Shown here: positions 23,656 to 32,337 of the stretch, piece after piece
Position numbering within the stretch: the first letter of the stretch is position 1
Layout: every line of letters begins with the position of its first letter
DNA from: Campylobacterales bacterium
Lineage (GTDB): Bacteria > Campylobacterota > Campylobacteria > Campylobacterales > Arcobacteraceae
Assembly: GCA_019752775.1 (NCBI GenBank)
Contig: JAIELU010000185.1
Span: 1-32,526, forward strand
Direction: 5' to 3'
DNA: 32,526 nt
Notes under the pieces: generated by a model
Database searches by the model: none
What the model was told of the DNA's origin: nothing
Seen by the model: only the letters and a program-made list of their open reading frames with translations
Position numbers and translations under genes: made by a program

Positions 23656-24096
23656 ATGACTTGTTGTGAAAATAAATTAGGATCTGTTTTAAATGAAGAT
23701 ATAGGAAAACTAATTTTAAGATTTTCTATTGCTGGACTTATGTTATTTCATGGGTTTAGTAAACTATTCAATGGAATCGATGGTGTAAAATTTTTAGTTA
23801 CGAGTGCTGGTCTTCCAGAAGTTGTGGCTTATGGTGTTTATTTTGGAGAAATTATTTTTCCTATTTTAATTATTCTTGGATTATTTACTAGAATTTCTTC
23901 ACTATTTTTTGCTCTTACTATGGTTTTTGCAATATTTTTAGCCCATAGTAGTGATATTTTTGCTTTAGGAAAAATGGGTGGTCCAATAATTGAGTTACCA
24001 CTAATTTATCTATTAGGTGCTATTTCTCTTATGTTTATTGGAGCAGGAAAATATAGTTTTGATGCTAGATGCAAAAAGTGTGAAATTAAAGCTTAA
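23656..24096 (+). CDS. DoxX-family membrane protein
   Basis: 146 residues with four helices. Typical of DoxX/DUF417-like proteins are ILRFSIAGLMLFHGFSKLFNGIDGV at the start (seen here as two shorter motifs), VAYGVYFGEIIFPILIILGLFTR and ELPLIYLLGAISLMFIGAGKYSFD. A CC pair near the N terminus and a CKKC at the C terminus are notable extras that could bind metal. DoxX proteins are linked to respiratory or redox membrane complexes, but this one's role is unknown. GAGGAA precedes the ATG. Confidence 0.88.
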   Translation: MTCCENKLGSVLNEDIGKLILRFSIAGLMLFHGFSKLFNGIDGVKFLVTSAGLPEVVAYGVYFGEIIFPILIILGLFTRISSLFFALTMVFAIFLAHSSDIFALGKMGGPIIELPLIYLLGAISLMFIGAGKYSFDARCKKCEIKA

Positions 24097-24106
24097 TAAA
24101 AAATCA

Positions 24107-24136
24107 TATCTTTCCAAATAAAAATTTGGAAAGATA
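24107..24136. terminator. Bidirectional terminator between DoxX and DMT genes
   Basis: Arms TATCTTTCCAAAT and ATTTGGAAAGATA around AAAA, perfect over 13 bases. On the minus strand it is followed by TGATTTTTTATT, a good T-tract. On the plus strand a T-rich stretch follows about 15 bases later. It lies between convergent genes. Confidence 0.8.
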
Positions 24137-24142
24137 AATCTA

Positions 24143-24997
24143 TTAATTCTCTTTTTTTAAAGTATAAATAGAATTTACTATTAAAGTAGTAATTATTATA
24201 CTTCCGCCAATAAATGTGTATTTACTTGGAACTTCATTTAAAAATATCCAAACCCAAATAGGTGCCATCATTGTTTCAATAATCATCAAAAGACTTACTT
24301 CACTAGCACTTATATAAATCGCACCATTCCCTATTAAAACCCTTGAAATTGGGCTTATTAATAATCCCATAGTCATTACAATCGCTAATGTTTTTAAATC
24401 AATTGCCAAGTTTTCACAAAAAAATATTGATATACAACTCAATGCTATTCCACTAAATGCTGTTAAAATAACACGATTCATCTCTTTATATTTTGATAAA
24501 ATCACATAAGAAGTAGCAAAAAAAGCTGTACATAAAAGAGCGTAAATATTCCCTTTAATACTTCCAATTTCTAGTTTGTCATTAAATATTATAAATAGTC
24601 CTACAAACATAAAAAATGATGCATAAATTATATTTTTTGAGATTTTTTCCCTATAAAATAAATATGCAAATAAAGCAGAAAAAAGGGCTGCTGTACTAAA
24701 AATAATTACCACATTTGCAACAGTTGTAGTTTTTACGGCTGTTATAAAAAAGATATTTGATGTTCCCATTAAAGTAGCACAAACTATTAACATAGGAAAA
24801 GATGTTTTTAAAGCTTTTTGTATAAACTCTTTTTTCTTAAAAATTAAAGTTGAAGCCATAGAAACAAACATAAATATTCCTATATAAAATGAAAAAAGAA
24901 AAGGTGAAACAGTAGTGAATTTTATAAATAATGACTCTAAACTCATTATAAATACACCTAAAGATGTAAGAGCTAAGCCTTTAGCGTTGTTTGTCAA
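24143..24997 (-). CDS. EamA/DMT-superfamily permease
   Basis: 284 residues, ten membrane helices in two EamA repeats (about 1-135 and 145-284). Typical pieces are LTSLGVFIMSLESLFIKF at the start, AALFSALFAYLFYREKIS at the end of repeat 1, and SEVSLLMIIETMMAPIWVWIFLNEVP in repeat 2. It is likely an exporter or importer of a small metabolite; the substrate is unknown. The start is TTG at 24997 with AGGA seven bases upstream; no ATG fits without losing helix 1. It lies 54 bases after metH on the same strand. Confidence 0.88.
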   Translation of the reverse strand: MTNNAKGLALTSLGVFIMSLESLFIKFTTVSPFLFSFYIGIFMFVSMASTLIFKKKEFIQKALKTSFPMLIVCATLMGTSNIFFITAVKTTTVANVVIIFSTAALFSALFAYLFYREKISKNIIYASFFMFVGLFIIFNDKLEIGSIKGNIYALLCTAFFATSYVILSKYKEMNRVILTAFSGIALSCISIFFCENLAIDLKTLAIVMTMGLLISPISRVLIGNGAIYISASEVSLLMIIETMMAPIWVWIFLNEVPSKYTFIGGSIIITTLIVNSIYTLKKEN

Positions 24998-25018
24998 AAT
25001 GAAATCCTATGGGAAATT

Positions 25019-25042
25019 CTAAGGATGTAAAAACATCCTTAG
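25019..25042 (-). repeat. Perfect inverted repeat between metH and the DMT gene
   Basis: Arms CTAAGGATGT and ACATCCTTAG around AAAA. It is placed where a metH terminator would be, but no T-run follows on the minus strand, so it may instead stabilise the 3' end of the metH message or attenuate read-through into the DMT gene. Confidence 0.5.
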
Positions 25043-25051
25043 TAAAAATAA

Positions 25052-28000
25052 TTAAATATTATAGTAGTTTGCTTCTTTGTGGGTAACCACAATTGCACAA
25101 GTAGTTTGTTCTGGATGCATTTGAAAAGTCTCTGATAACTCTATTCCAAACTCTTCTGGATTTAGCAAATCAAAAATATCTCTATTCATTGCAAGATCTG
25201 GGCAAGCTGCGTATCCTGGAGAATATCTACAACCCACATATTGTTTCATTTGAACATCATTTAAAGTATGACCTTCTTTTGGCACAATATCTAAATCAAG
25301 TCTTATTTGTTTATGTAAAACCTCAGCTAAAGCTTCTGCTAACTCAACTCCAAGCCCGTGAACTTGGTAGTATTTTGTGAATTCACCTTTATCATATAAA
25401 CTTCTTTCATAATCACTGATTTTAAGTCCAGCACTGGCAAGTGTAAAAGCAATAACATCAAGTCTATCATTTGCAAAAAAATCAGCAATACATCTAAATG
25501 GTTTTCTTTTTTGTCTTGGAAATTCTAAAACTTTTATAGCTTCACTTAAAGGTGGTACATTTTTTGCTTCTTCAAGGGAATTAAACAGATATTTTTTATC
25601 AAAAATATAGATTTTATTATCCCATGAAATACAAGGATAATAAGCATAAATTGCAATTGGTTCAAAGATATTTTTATCTACTAATTCAGCTTTTAAAGTT
25701 TGATACGTAGGTTCAACTACCTCTTCTTCATATTTTAAGAACTTAGCAGAATCTTGTTTGCCTCTCTTATATCCCCATCTTTGTCTAAATAAAACCCTAT
25801 GATTTATCCATTTAAAGATAAGTTCTTTATCTAGTTTTTCTGCTGTTTTTCCAATTCTTCCCCAAATTGGAGGAAATAAAAATGTATTCTTTGCAGGAAG
25901 TGGTATCTCTTCATAAGGAGGAATTACTGCTACTTCTTCTTCAACTTTATCACTTGTATCTATTATTTTTATTAAATCTGCTGGTAAGTCTGTATTATTC
26001 TCATCGCCCTTTTCAATTCTTTGCATAGAAATAACACCATCAAAAGCATCTCTACAATAAAAAATCGGTCCATCATAAAATGGTCGGCAATATTCATCAA
26101 CAAAGCTTTTAGTTAATGCAGCGCCACCTAAAAGAATAGGGATTTTTATTCCCATTTTTTGAAGTTCATCCAGATTTTCTTTCATAACTGCTGTTGATTT
26201 TACTAGTAATCCACTCATTCCAATCGCGTGTGCATTATGTTCTTGAAGTTTGTCAACAAAAGTATCAAGACTCGCTTTAATTCCCACATTTACAACTTTA
26301 AATCCATTGTTTGAAAGAATAATATCAACAAGATTTTTACCAACATCATGAACATCACCCTTTACCGTTCCAATAATTAGCGTTGTTTCACTTGCTTTTT
26401 CTTCTTTTGGTAAATATGGATTTAAAGCATCAACGGTTGCTTTCATAGTTTCAGCACTTTGAAGTACAAAGGGTAACTGCATTTGTCCTGAACCAAATAA
26501 CTCACCAATGATTTTCATACCATCAATTAACCATTCATTCACTATTAATTCAGGTTTTATTGTATGTCTTAACTCTTCAACTAAAGGTAAAAGTCTATCT
26601 TTATCCCCATCTAATAAAAGTTTTTGCACTTTCTCAAGTGGAGGCATATTTTGATACTCTTCATCTGTTTGTTCTTCTTGTGCTTCAACATTTGAGAAGT
26701 GTTCAATAAAAGCAAATAAAGGGTCACCATTTTCATGGTTATTAAATATCAAATTATCACAAGAAGCTCTATCTTCTGCACTTATTTTATTTAGTGGAAT
26801 TATATGTTTTACATTTACAATAGCACTTGTTAATCCAGCTCTAACACAATGATCAAGGTAAATAGAATTTAAATAAATTCTTGCTTTTTGGTCAAGTCCA
26901 AACGAAATATTTGAAAGCCCTAAAGTTGTTCCAGCTTCTGGATGTAAAATCTGAAATTCACGAATCGCTTCCATAGTTTCAACACCAGCTGTTCTGTACT
27001 CATCATCACCTGAACCAATTGTAAATGTAAGCATATCAAACACTAAATCTGATGGTTCAAATCCATGTCTATTTACACATAAATCAAAAATTCTCTCTGC
27101 AATTCTTAGTTTATCTTCTTTTGTTTTTGCCATTCCAACTTCATCAATTACAAGACAAACAAGAGCTGCTCCAAACTTTTTAGCTAATTTACAAACCGCA
27201 TCAAACTTATCTTCACCGTCTTCAAGGTTTACAGAGTTGATGATACATCTTCCACCAATTTGTTTAAGTGCGGCTTCAAGTGCATATATTTGAGTAGAAT
27301 CTGGCATCAAAGGAAGCGCAACTTTTTGAGAATATAAAGCGGCAACAGCATCCATATCTTTTCTTTCATCACGACCAGCAAATCCAACAGAAACATCAAT
27401 TACATGAGCTCCAGCACGGACCTGTTGTTGTCCAACGCTTAATGTTCCCTCGTAATCATTTGCTTTTAATAATTCTCTAAAAGCTTTTGAACCAGTTGCA
27501 TTTGAACGCTCACCAATTAAAAGTGGTGCTGGTTCTTGTTTTAGTGGCATTGTTCCAAAAAGTGAAGCTAAAGAGGCTTTTAAAAATCCACAAGGTTTTA
27601 AAGGTGTAATTCCTTCAACTGCTTTAACTAAAGCAGCGATATGTTCAGGTGTTGTTCCACAACAACCACCTAAAAATGAAACTCCATTTATATTTAAAAA
27701 CTCTTTTTGAAGTTCCACAAATTCATCAGGTCCCATCGGATAATAAGTTTTTCCACCTCTATTTTGAGGAAGTCCAGCATTTGCATGAACTGAAATTGGG
27801 AACTTACAAACTTCACTTAATGTTTTTACATGTTTATGTACTTGTTTTGGTCCAGTTCCACAATTAAATCCTAAAGATAAGATATTAAAAGGAGCCATGA
27901 TAGCTGCAATTGTCATGGCATCTGTTCCTATGAGCATAGTTCCTGAAAGTTCAATGGTAACAGAAACCATAATAGGAATATGTGGTGCTGTATCAGTTAA

Positions 28001-28528
28001 AGCATGAAGTGCTGCTTTTATTTGAAGTGGATCTTGACAAGTTTCAAGTAGAAAAATATCTGTTCCACCATCGGCTAAACCTTGTGCCATTATTTTATAG
28101 CCTTCGTACATATCATCGTATTTGATATGTCCTAAACTAGGCAGTTTCGTTCCAGGTCCAATAGAACCTAAAACATATATTGGTTTTTTGGGTGTGCTAT
28201 ATTTTAAAGCAGTTTTTTTTACAAGTTCCGCACCTAATTTTGATAACTCATATGAAGTTTCAGAAATATCATAATCCTCTAAAACCCATGGCATTGAACC
28301 AAAAGTATTTGTACTTAATAAATCCGCGCCTGCAAGTGCGTATCTGTTGTGAATATCATCAAGAATATGAGGAGCAGTAAGATTTAAAAGTTCATTACAA
28401 CCCTCTAAATCCTTACCCTCATATATCCATTCTTCTTTTTTAATATCTGCGATTTGAAGCTGTGTTCCCATCGCACCATCTATTATTAAAACTCTGTTTT
28501 TTATTATTTCTTTTATTGTTTCTAACAT
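25052..28528 (-). CDS. metH: Cobalamin-dependent methionine synthase MetH
   Basis: 1158 residues, close to the 1227 of E. coli MetH, with all four modules. The homocysteine/zinc domain (about 1-310) has C223 in NCGTG and a CC pair at about 289-290 in GGCCGT. The folate domain is at about 330-600 (GERSNATGSKAFRELL, VGQQQVRAGAHVIDVS). The cap and B12 domains are at about 640-860, with the cobalt ligand H727 in DVHDVGKN. The AdoMet activation domain is at about 880-1158, with RYSPGYAACPD. It methylates homocysteine from methyl-tetrahydrofolate. No cobalamin riboswitch is seen upstream; a TATAAT on the minus strand at 28549-28554 may be its -10 box. Confidence 0.97.
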   Translation of the reverse strand: MLETIKEIIKNRVLIIDGAMGTQLQIADIKKEEWIYEGKDLEGCNELLNLTAPHILDDIHNRYALAGADLLSTNTFGSMPWVLEDYDISETSYELSKLGAELVKKTALKYSTPKKPIYVLGSIGPGTKLPSLGHIKYDDMYEGYKIMAQGLADGGTDIFLLETCQDPLQIKAALHALTDTAPHIPIMVSVTIELSGTMLIGTDAMTIAAIMAPFNILSLGFNCGTGPKQVHKHVKTLSEVCKFPISVHANAGLPQNRGGKTYYPMGPDEFVELQKEFLNINGVSFLGGCCGTTPEHIAALVKAVEGITPLKPCGFLKASLASLFGTMPLKQEPAPLLIGERSNATGSKAFRELLKANDYEGTLSVGQQQVRAGAHVIDVSVGFAGRDERKDMDAVAALYSQKVALPLMPDSTQIYALEAALKQIGGRCIINSVNLEDGEDKFDAVCKLAKKFGAALVCLVIDEVGMAKTKEDKLRIAERIFDLCVNRHGFEPSDLVFDMLTFTIGSGDDEYRTAGVETMEAIREFQILHPEAGTTLGLSNISFGLDQKARIYLNSIYLDHCVRAGLTSAIVNVKHIIPLNKISAEDRASCDNLIFNNHENGDPLFAFIEHFSNVEAQEEQTDEEYQNMPPLEKVQKLLLDGDKDRLLPLVEELRHTIKPELIVNEWLIDGMKIIGELFGSGQMQLPFVLQSAETMKATVDALNPYLPKEEKASETTLIIGTVKGDVHDVGKNLVDIILSNNGFKVVNVGIKASLDTFVDKLQEHNAHAIGMSGLLVKSTAVMKENLDELQKMGIKIPILLGGAALTKSFVDEYCRPFYDGPIFYCRDAFDGVISMQRIEKGDENNTDLPADLIKIIDTSDKVEEEVAVIPPYEEIPLPAKNTFLFPPIWGRIGKTAEKLDKELIFKWINHRVLFRQRWGYKRGKQDSAKFLKYEEEVVEPTYQTLKAELVDKNIFEPIAIYAYYPCISWDNKIYIFDKKYLFNSLEEAKNVPPLSEAIKVLEFPRQKRKPFRCIADFFANDRLDVIAFTLASAGLKISDYERSLYDKGEFTKYYQVHGLGVELAEALAEVLHKQIRLDLDIVPKEGHTLNDVQMKQYVGCRYSPGYAACPDLAMNRDIFDLLNPEEFGIELSETFQMHPEQTTCAIVVTHKEANYYNI

Positions 28529-28598
28529 TTCTTTTCTCTGTATTATTTATTATAATTATTTTTGATATTTATTATTAGATAGTGTACTTTAATTCTTG

Positions 28599-29219
28599 TT
28601 AAAATTTGTTAATAGAAGTTTGTTTTTTCTGAATAACTACTCTAATAACACAAGCCTCACATTGATGACCAATTCCCTCATCTAAAGTTACAATCTCTTC
28701 ATATACATGTTTTTCACATGATTCAAAGTGATTTTTAAAATCCTCAATTGAATAAAGCAAATCTAAATCTTTTGGTCCGCCACTATTATAAGTTGCTTGT
28801 TTTGTTGAAAAAAATTCAGCAATAAAGTAACCATTTGGATTTAAAGAGTCTTCAATTTTTCTAAATAATTCTTCTCTTTCTCCTTTAACCATATGCAAAT
28901 ATGAGGCTACAATTACATCATATTTTTTATCAACTATCCAATGATTTAAATCCATACAAACTGTTTTAATATTTAGATTTTCGTCTTTACTTCTTAATTC
29001 AAGTTTTGCTAAACCTACATCAGAAGCATCAATGGCACTAACTTCAAATCCATTTTTTGCAAAAAGTATTGCATTTCTTCCTTCACCCTCACCTAAACAT
29101 AAAAGACTTTTATGATTTGTAAATAAATCTATTTTTGAAGATAAAAACTCATTTGCTTTGGTTCCATAAAAATAATCAATTTTTGAAAACTTTATATTCC
29201 AGAACTCTTGTTGGTTCAT
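28599..29219 (-). CDS. Class I SAM-dependent methyltransferase (TehB-like)
   Basis: 206 residues. The SAM-binding loop is LLCLGEGEGRNAIFLA-like (LCLGEGEGRNAI, about 40-51), followed by VSAIDASDVGLAKL (acidic end of strand 2) and DVIVASYLHM at strand 4. FWNIKFSKIDYFYGTKANEFL at the start, shown as shorter pieces, matches small TehB/thiopurine-type methyltransferases. The substrate is not known. The C terminus has a HQCEAC pair of cysteines that could touch metal or thiol substrates. It is transcribed with the lipoprotein gene upstream (ten-base gap, ribosome site AAGGGA). Confidence 0.82.
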   Translation of the reverse strand: MNQQEFWNIKFSKIDYFYGTKANEFLSSKIDLFTNHKSLLCLGEGEGRNAILFAKNGFEVSAIDASDVGLAKLELRSKDENLNIKTVCMDLNHWIVDKKYDVIVASYLHMVKGEREELFRKIEDSLNPNGYFIAEFFSTKQATYNSGGPKDLDLLYSIEDFKNHFESCEKHVYEEIVTLDEGIGHQCEACVIRVVIQKKQTSINKF

Positions 29220-29229
29220 ATGTTATCCC

Positions 29230-29844
29230 TTATTCAGTGCAATCTGTTGTTACATTATCTATTAAAGTTATATACCATTTATTATCTATTTTTGTAATAT
29301 AAAATATTATATTGTAAGGGATGGTTACTTCATAACTTGTTTGTTCAATAAAATCTGCTTTTTCAATCTCTTCTTTTTTAAACCTATTTACTTGTAAAAT
29401 ATTTGATTCTTCCATAATTTTTGTAATATATGGTATTGTTTGTGAATTTAAAAACACACCTTCTTTGTCCCAACCATATAAACTATCATCAAGCGGACTA
29501 CAATTAAAAGTTACTTTCTGCATTTTTATTTCAAAAGAATCAATTTGATTGTCTATATTTGAAATCTTATTTTTAATTTCAAATATATTTTTATGTTCAA
29601 ATTTTGTAACCTCATAGTAACCATTTATTGGATGAATATATTTGCTATTTAACATAGTTAAATTATTTTGTTTTATCAACTGTGTAATTTCATTTATTTC
29701 ATTTTTTAAATTTTGAGTTACTGGCTCTTTTTCATAAATTTTCTTTTGATTTACTTGAACTTGGCTATTACTAACCGAACAAGCCGTTAAAAAAAGAGAA
29801 ATACTTATAAAAATTAAAAAATTAAAGACTCTTTTAAAAAACAT
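29230..29844 (-). CDS. Lipoprotein of unknown function
   Basis: 204 residues. A hydrophobic signal ends in the lipobox LTAC with the lipidated Cys at residue 22 (FLTACS). The mature part is polar, Asn/Lys/Ile-rich and beta-like, ending YNIIFYITKIDNKWYITLID and CTE; this end resembles NTF2-like or DUF4878-type small lipoproteins, but no family can be fixed. AGGAAAA precedes the ATG. It is the first gene of a two-gene unit with the methyltransferase and divergent from ilvE. Confidence 0.75.
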   Translation of the reverse strand: MFFKRVFNFLIFISISLFLTACSVSNSQVQVNQKKIYEKEPVTQNLKNEINEITQLIKQNNLTMLNSKYIHPINGYYEVTKFEHKNIFEIKNKISNIDNQIDSFEIKMQKVTFNCSPLDDSLYGWDKEGVFLNSQTIPYITKIMEESNILQVNRFKKEEIEKADFIEQTSYEVTIPYNIIFYITKIDNKWYITLIDNVTTDCTE

Positions 29845-29941
29845 TTTTTTGTTTTCCTATTTTTTTCTTTTATATTACATTTATATATCTTAAATAATTT
29901 ATAATCCCATTTTATAGAGTTTATTTTAATATTATCTTAGC

Positions 29942-29947
29942 TAGAAT
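29942..29947 (+). promoter_or_regulatory. Possible -10 box of ilvE
   Basis: TAGAAT, 35 bases before the ilvE ATG, in the 138-base divergent gap; ribosome site AGGAA about ten bases before the ATG. Confidence 0.35.
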
Positions 29948-29982
29948 AAATGATTAAAATTTAATTATTAGGAATTAATAAA

Positions 29983-30903
29983 ATGACTGAGTCAAAATAT
30001 ATATGGATGGATGGAGAATTTGTAAATTGGAATGATGCAAAAGTACATGTATTAAGCCACACTCTTCATTATGGGAATGGTGCAATTGAGGGAACAAAAG
30101 CATACAAAACTGTTGATGGAAGATGTGCTATTTTCAAACTTAATGAACATACACAAAGATTATTAAACTCTTCAAAAATGACACTAATGAATGTACCTTT
30201 TTCACTCGAAGAATTAAATAAAGCTCAAGTTGAATTATTGCAAAAAAATGAATTATTTGAAGGTGCATACATAAGACCATTAGTTTATTTAGGATATGGT
30301 GTTATGGGACTATATCATAAAGATGCACCTGTTAAAGTTTCTGTTTCAGCTTGGGAATGGGGAGCTTATTTAGGAGAAGAAGGTCTTAGAAAAGGTGTTA
30401 GAGTAAAAATTTCATCATTTACAAGAACTCCAAATACTTCAGGTATGGGAAAAGCAAAAGCTGTTGCAAATTATCTAAACTCTCAAATGGCAAAATATGA
30501 AGCTGTTGAAGCTGGTTATGATGAAGCACTACTTAGAGATGACCAAGGTTATATTGCAGAAGCTAGTGGTGCTTGTTTTTTTATTGTTAGAGATGGTGCA
30601 TTAATCACTCCTCCAAATGATAATACATTAGAATCAATTACTCAAGCAACAGTTATAGAATTGGCTGCTGATTTAGGGATTCCAGTTATTAGAAGAAGAA
30701 TTTCAAGAGAAGAAGTTTATATTGCTGATGAAGCATTTTTTACAGGAACTGCTGCTGAAATAACTCCAATTAGAGATGTTGATGCAAGAATTATTGGTTG
30801 TGGCTCAAGAGGTCCAATTACAGAAAAAATACAATCAGCATACTTTGATGTAGTAGCTGGTAAAAACGAAAAGTATGTTAAGTATTTAACATACGTTAAC
30901 TAA
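29983..30903 (+). CDS. ilvE: Branched-chain amino acid aminotransferase
   Basis: 306 residues, the normal length of class IV aminotransferases. YIWMDGEFVNWNDAKVHVLS and HTLHYGNGAIEGTKAY at the start, the PLP-binding lysine K159 in KAKAVANYLNS, E193 in YIAEASG and FFTGTAAEITPI near the end are all IlvE-type. It transfers the amino group between glutamate and the 2-oxo acids of leucine, isoleucine and valine. D-amino-acid transaminase and 4-amino-4-deoxychorismate lyase are more distant relatives and less likely. Its last codons hold one hairpin, and another follows the stop. Confidence 0.95.
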   Translation: MTESKYIWMDGEFVNWNDAKVHVLSHTLHYGNGAIEGTKAYKTVDGRCAIFKLNEHTQRLLNSSKMTLMNVPFSLEELNKAQVELLQKNELFEGAYIRPLVYLGYGVMGLYHKDAPVKVSVSAWEWGAYLGEEGLRKGVRVKISSFTRTPNTSGMGKAKAVANYLNSQMAKYEAVEAGYDEALLRDDQGYIAEASGACFFIVRDGALITPPNDNTLESITQATVIELAADLGIPVIRRRISREEVYIADEAFFTGTAAEITPIRDVDARIIGCGSRGPITEKIQSAYFDVVAGKNEKYVKYLTYVN

Positions 30904-30924
30904 TCTTAATTATTATTAGTTAAC
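30873..30924 (+). repeat. Two adjacent inverted repeats at the end of ilvE
   Basis: The first (30873-30894) has arms GTATGTTAA and TTAACATAC around GTAT, inside the last ilvE codons. The second (30895-30924) has arms GTTAACTAAT and ATTAGTTAAC around ten bases and covers the stop codon. Neither has a T-run after it. Confidence 0.6.
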
Positions 30925-30948
30925 TAAATAATTAAATCAAGGGAAATT

Positions 30949-32031
30949 ATGCCAATAGATAACGACTATTTTAAAAACAGACAACAGAACAACGGTGGTG
31001 GGAACAACAATAATGGCGGAGGAGGAAACTTTCAACCTCCATTTGAAACACCTGAATTTTTCAAAAATTTTGGGAAAAAAGCAGGAATGTTTTATGTGGT
31101 TATTATAGTTATTGCTGCACTTTTTATGTTCAAACCATTTGTAATTATTGAATCAGGACAAGTTGGTATTAAAGCAACAACTGGTAAATATGATGAAGTT
31201 CCATTAAATCCTGGTTTTCACTTTTATATTCCAGTTTTTCAAAAAGTTATAATTGTTGATACGAAAGTAAGACTTTTAAACTATAGAAGTATTGAAGAAA
31301 TGAGTGGATTTGACGCAAGTATTAAAATTAACCCAGCTATTAGCGTTCTTGATTCAAGAGGATTACCTGTTTCTATTGAACTTACAGTTCAATATAGACT
31401 TACAGCTTCAGGAGCACCTGCAACTATTGCTACATGGGGATTATCTTGGGAAGATAAGATAGTAAATCCAGTTGTAAGAAATGTTGTAAGAAATGTAGTT
31501 GGAGGGTTTAATGCAGAAGAACTTCCAATGAAAAGAAACGAAATTGCTACAATGCTTGATAATTTAATTAAACAACAAGTTACTGATTTAGCGGATGCAT
31601 CTGTTACAGTTGAGTCTGTTCAATTAAGAGAAATTGTTCTTCCAGAAAAAATTAAAGAGCAAATTGAAAGAGTTCAAATTGCAAATCAAGAATCTGAAAG
31701 AGTAAGATACGAAGTTTTAAGAGCAAAACAAGAAGCTGAAAAAAGAGCTGCACAAGCAACAGGTGAAGCAGAAGCAAAAAGAATTGAAGCACAAGGTAGA
31801 GCTGATGCTGTAACTATTGAAGCAAAAGCACAAGCTGTTGCTAATAAATCTATTGCAGAATCTTTAACTCCTAGTTTATTAAATATGCAACAAATTGAAG
31901 TTCAAGGTAGATTTAATGACGCGTTAAGAGAAAATAAAGATGCAAAAATATTCTTAACTCCTGGTGGTTCAACTCCAAATATTTGGGTTGATACTAAAGA
32001 TAAATCAAGAGATGCTATAATAAACAAATAA
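30949..32031 (+). CDS. SPFH/prohibitin-family membrane protein (HflC/HflK-like)
   Basis: 360 residues. An N-terminal Asn/Gly-rich, disordered segment (about 10-27) is followed by one membrane helix (about 46-64), the SPFH domain (about 68-255, starting FVIIESGQVGIKATTGKYDE) and a long Ala/Glu/Lys/Arg coiled coil (about 240-310). Such proteins form large ring-shaped assemblies in the inner membrane and, in E. coli, cage the FtsH protease (HflKC). The Gly/Asn-rich start is closer to HflK, but only one such gene is present here. AAGGGA precedes the ATG. Confidence 0.88.
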   Translation: MPIDNDYFKNRQQNNGGGNNNNGGGGNFQPPFETPEFFKNFGKKAGMFYVVIIVIAALFMFKPFVIIESGQVGIKATTGKYDEVPLNPGFHFYIPVFQKVIIVDTKVRLLNYRSIEEMSGFDASIKINPAISVLDSRGLPVSIELTVQYRLTASGAPATIATWGLSWEDKIVNPVVRNVVRNVVGGFNAEELPMKRNEIATMLDNLIKQQVTDLADASVTVESVQLREIVLPEKIKEQIERVQIANQESERVRYEVLRAKQEAEKRAAQATGEAEAKRIEAQGRADAVTIEAKAQAVANKSIAESLTPSLLNMQQIEVQGRFNDALRENKDAKIFLTPGGSTPNIWVDTKDKSRDAIINK

Positions 32032-32056
32032 AAAGAAGTAGGAAACTACTTCTTTT
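32031..32056. terminator. Hairpin after the SPFH gene
   Basis: Arms AAAAGAAGTAG and CTACTTCTTTT around a GAAA tetraloop, perfect over 11 bases, starting at the last base of the SPFH stop codon. Only four Ts follow, so it could end or attenuate transcription before the next small gene. Confidence 0.7.
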
Positions 32057-32062
32057 AAAACT

Positions 32063-32326
32063 ATGAAAAAAGTCTCTTTTTTATTAATCTTCATTTCTTC
32101 CCTAATCCTAACAAATACTGTTTATGCAAAACAGGTAAAATCTGTTGTAATAATAAAACCTGAAATAAAATATGATGAAAATATTAAATACGAAGAAACT
32201 AAAGAATTCAGGAAAGAAGAAGAAAAAACATATAAAGAAAAATATGATTTTGGATTTGATATGAATATTAATAAAGAAGAAAGAACTATCGATTACTGGA
32301 AAGTCGATCTTAAAACAAACTTTTAA
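32063..32326 (+). CDS. Small exported, highly charged protein of unknown function
   Basis: 87 residues. A signal peptide (about 1-22) ends in a VYA cleavage site; the mature part of about 65 residues is very rich in Glu and Lys. No family recognised. No ribosome-binding site precedes the ATG, and the preceding hairpin ends only six bases upstream. It is followed by hisI after 11 bases, in the same direction. The clear signal sequence and the fit between neighbours support a real gene. Confidence 0.6.
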   Translation: MKKVSFLLIFISSLILTNTVYAKQVKSVVIIKPEIKYDENIKYEETKEFRKEEEKTYKEKYDFGFDMNINKEERTIDYWKVDLKTNF

Positions 32327-32337
32327 AGGGAAAGATT

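Noticed and set aside
27649..28380. Plus-strand frames opposite metH
   Set aside because: Antisense to the homocysteine domain of MetH; no independent support.
28529..28598. Cobalamin or SAM riboswitch ahead of metH
   Set aside because: The gap is only 70 bases of A/T-rich sequence, too short for a cobalamin riboswitch and without SAM-switch motifs.
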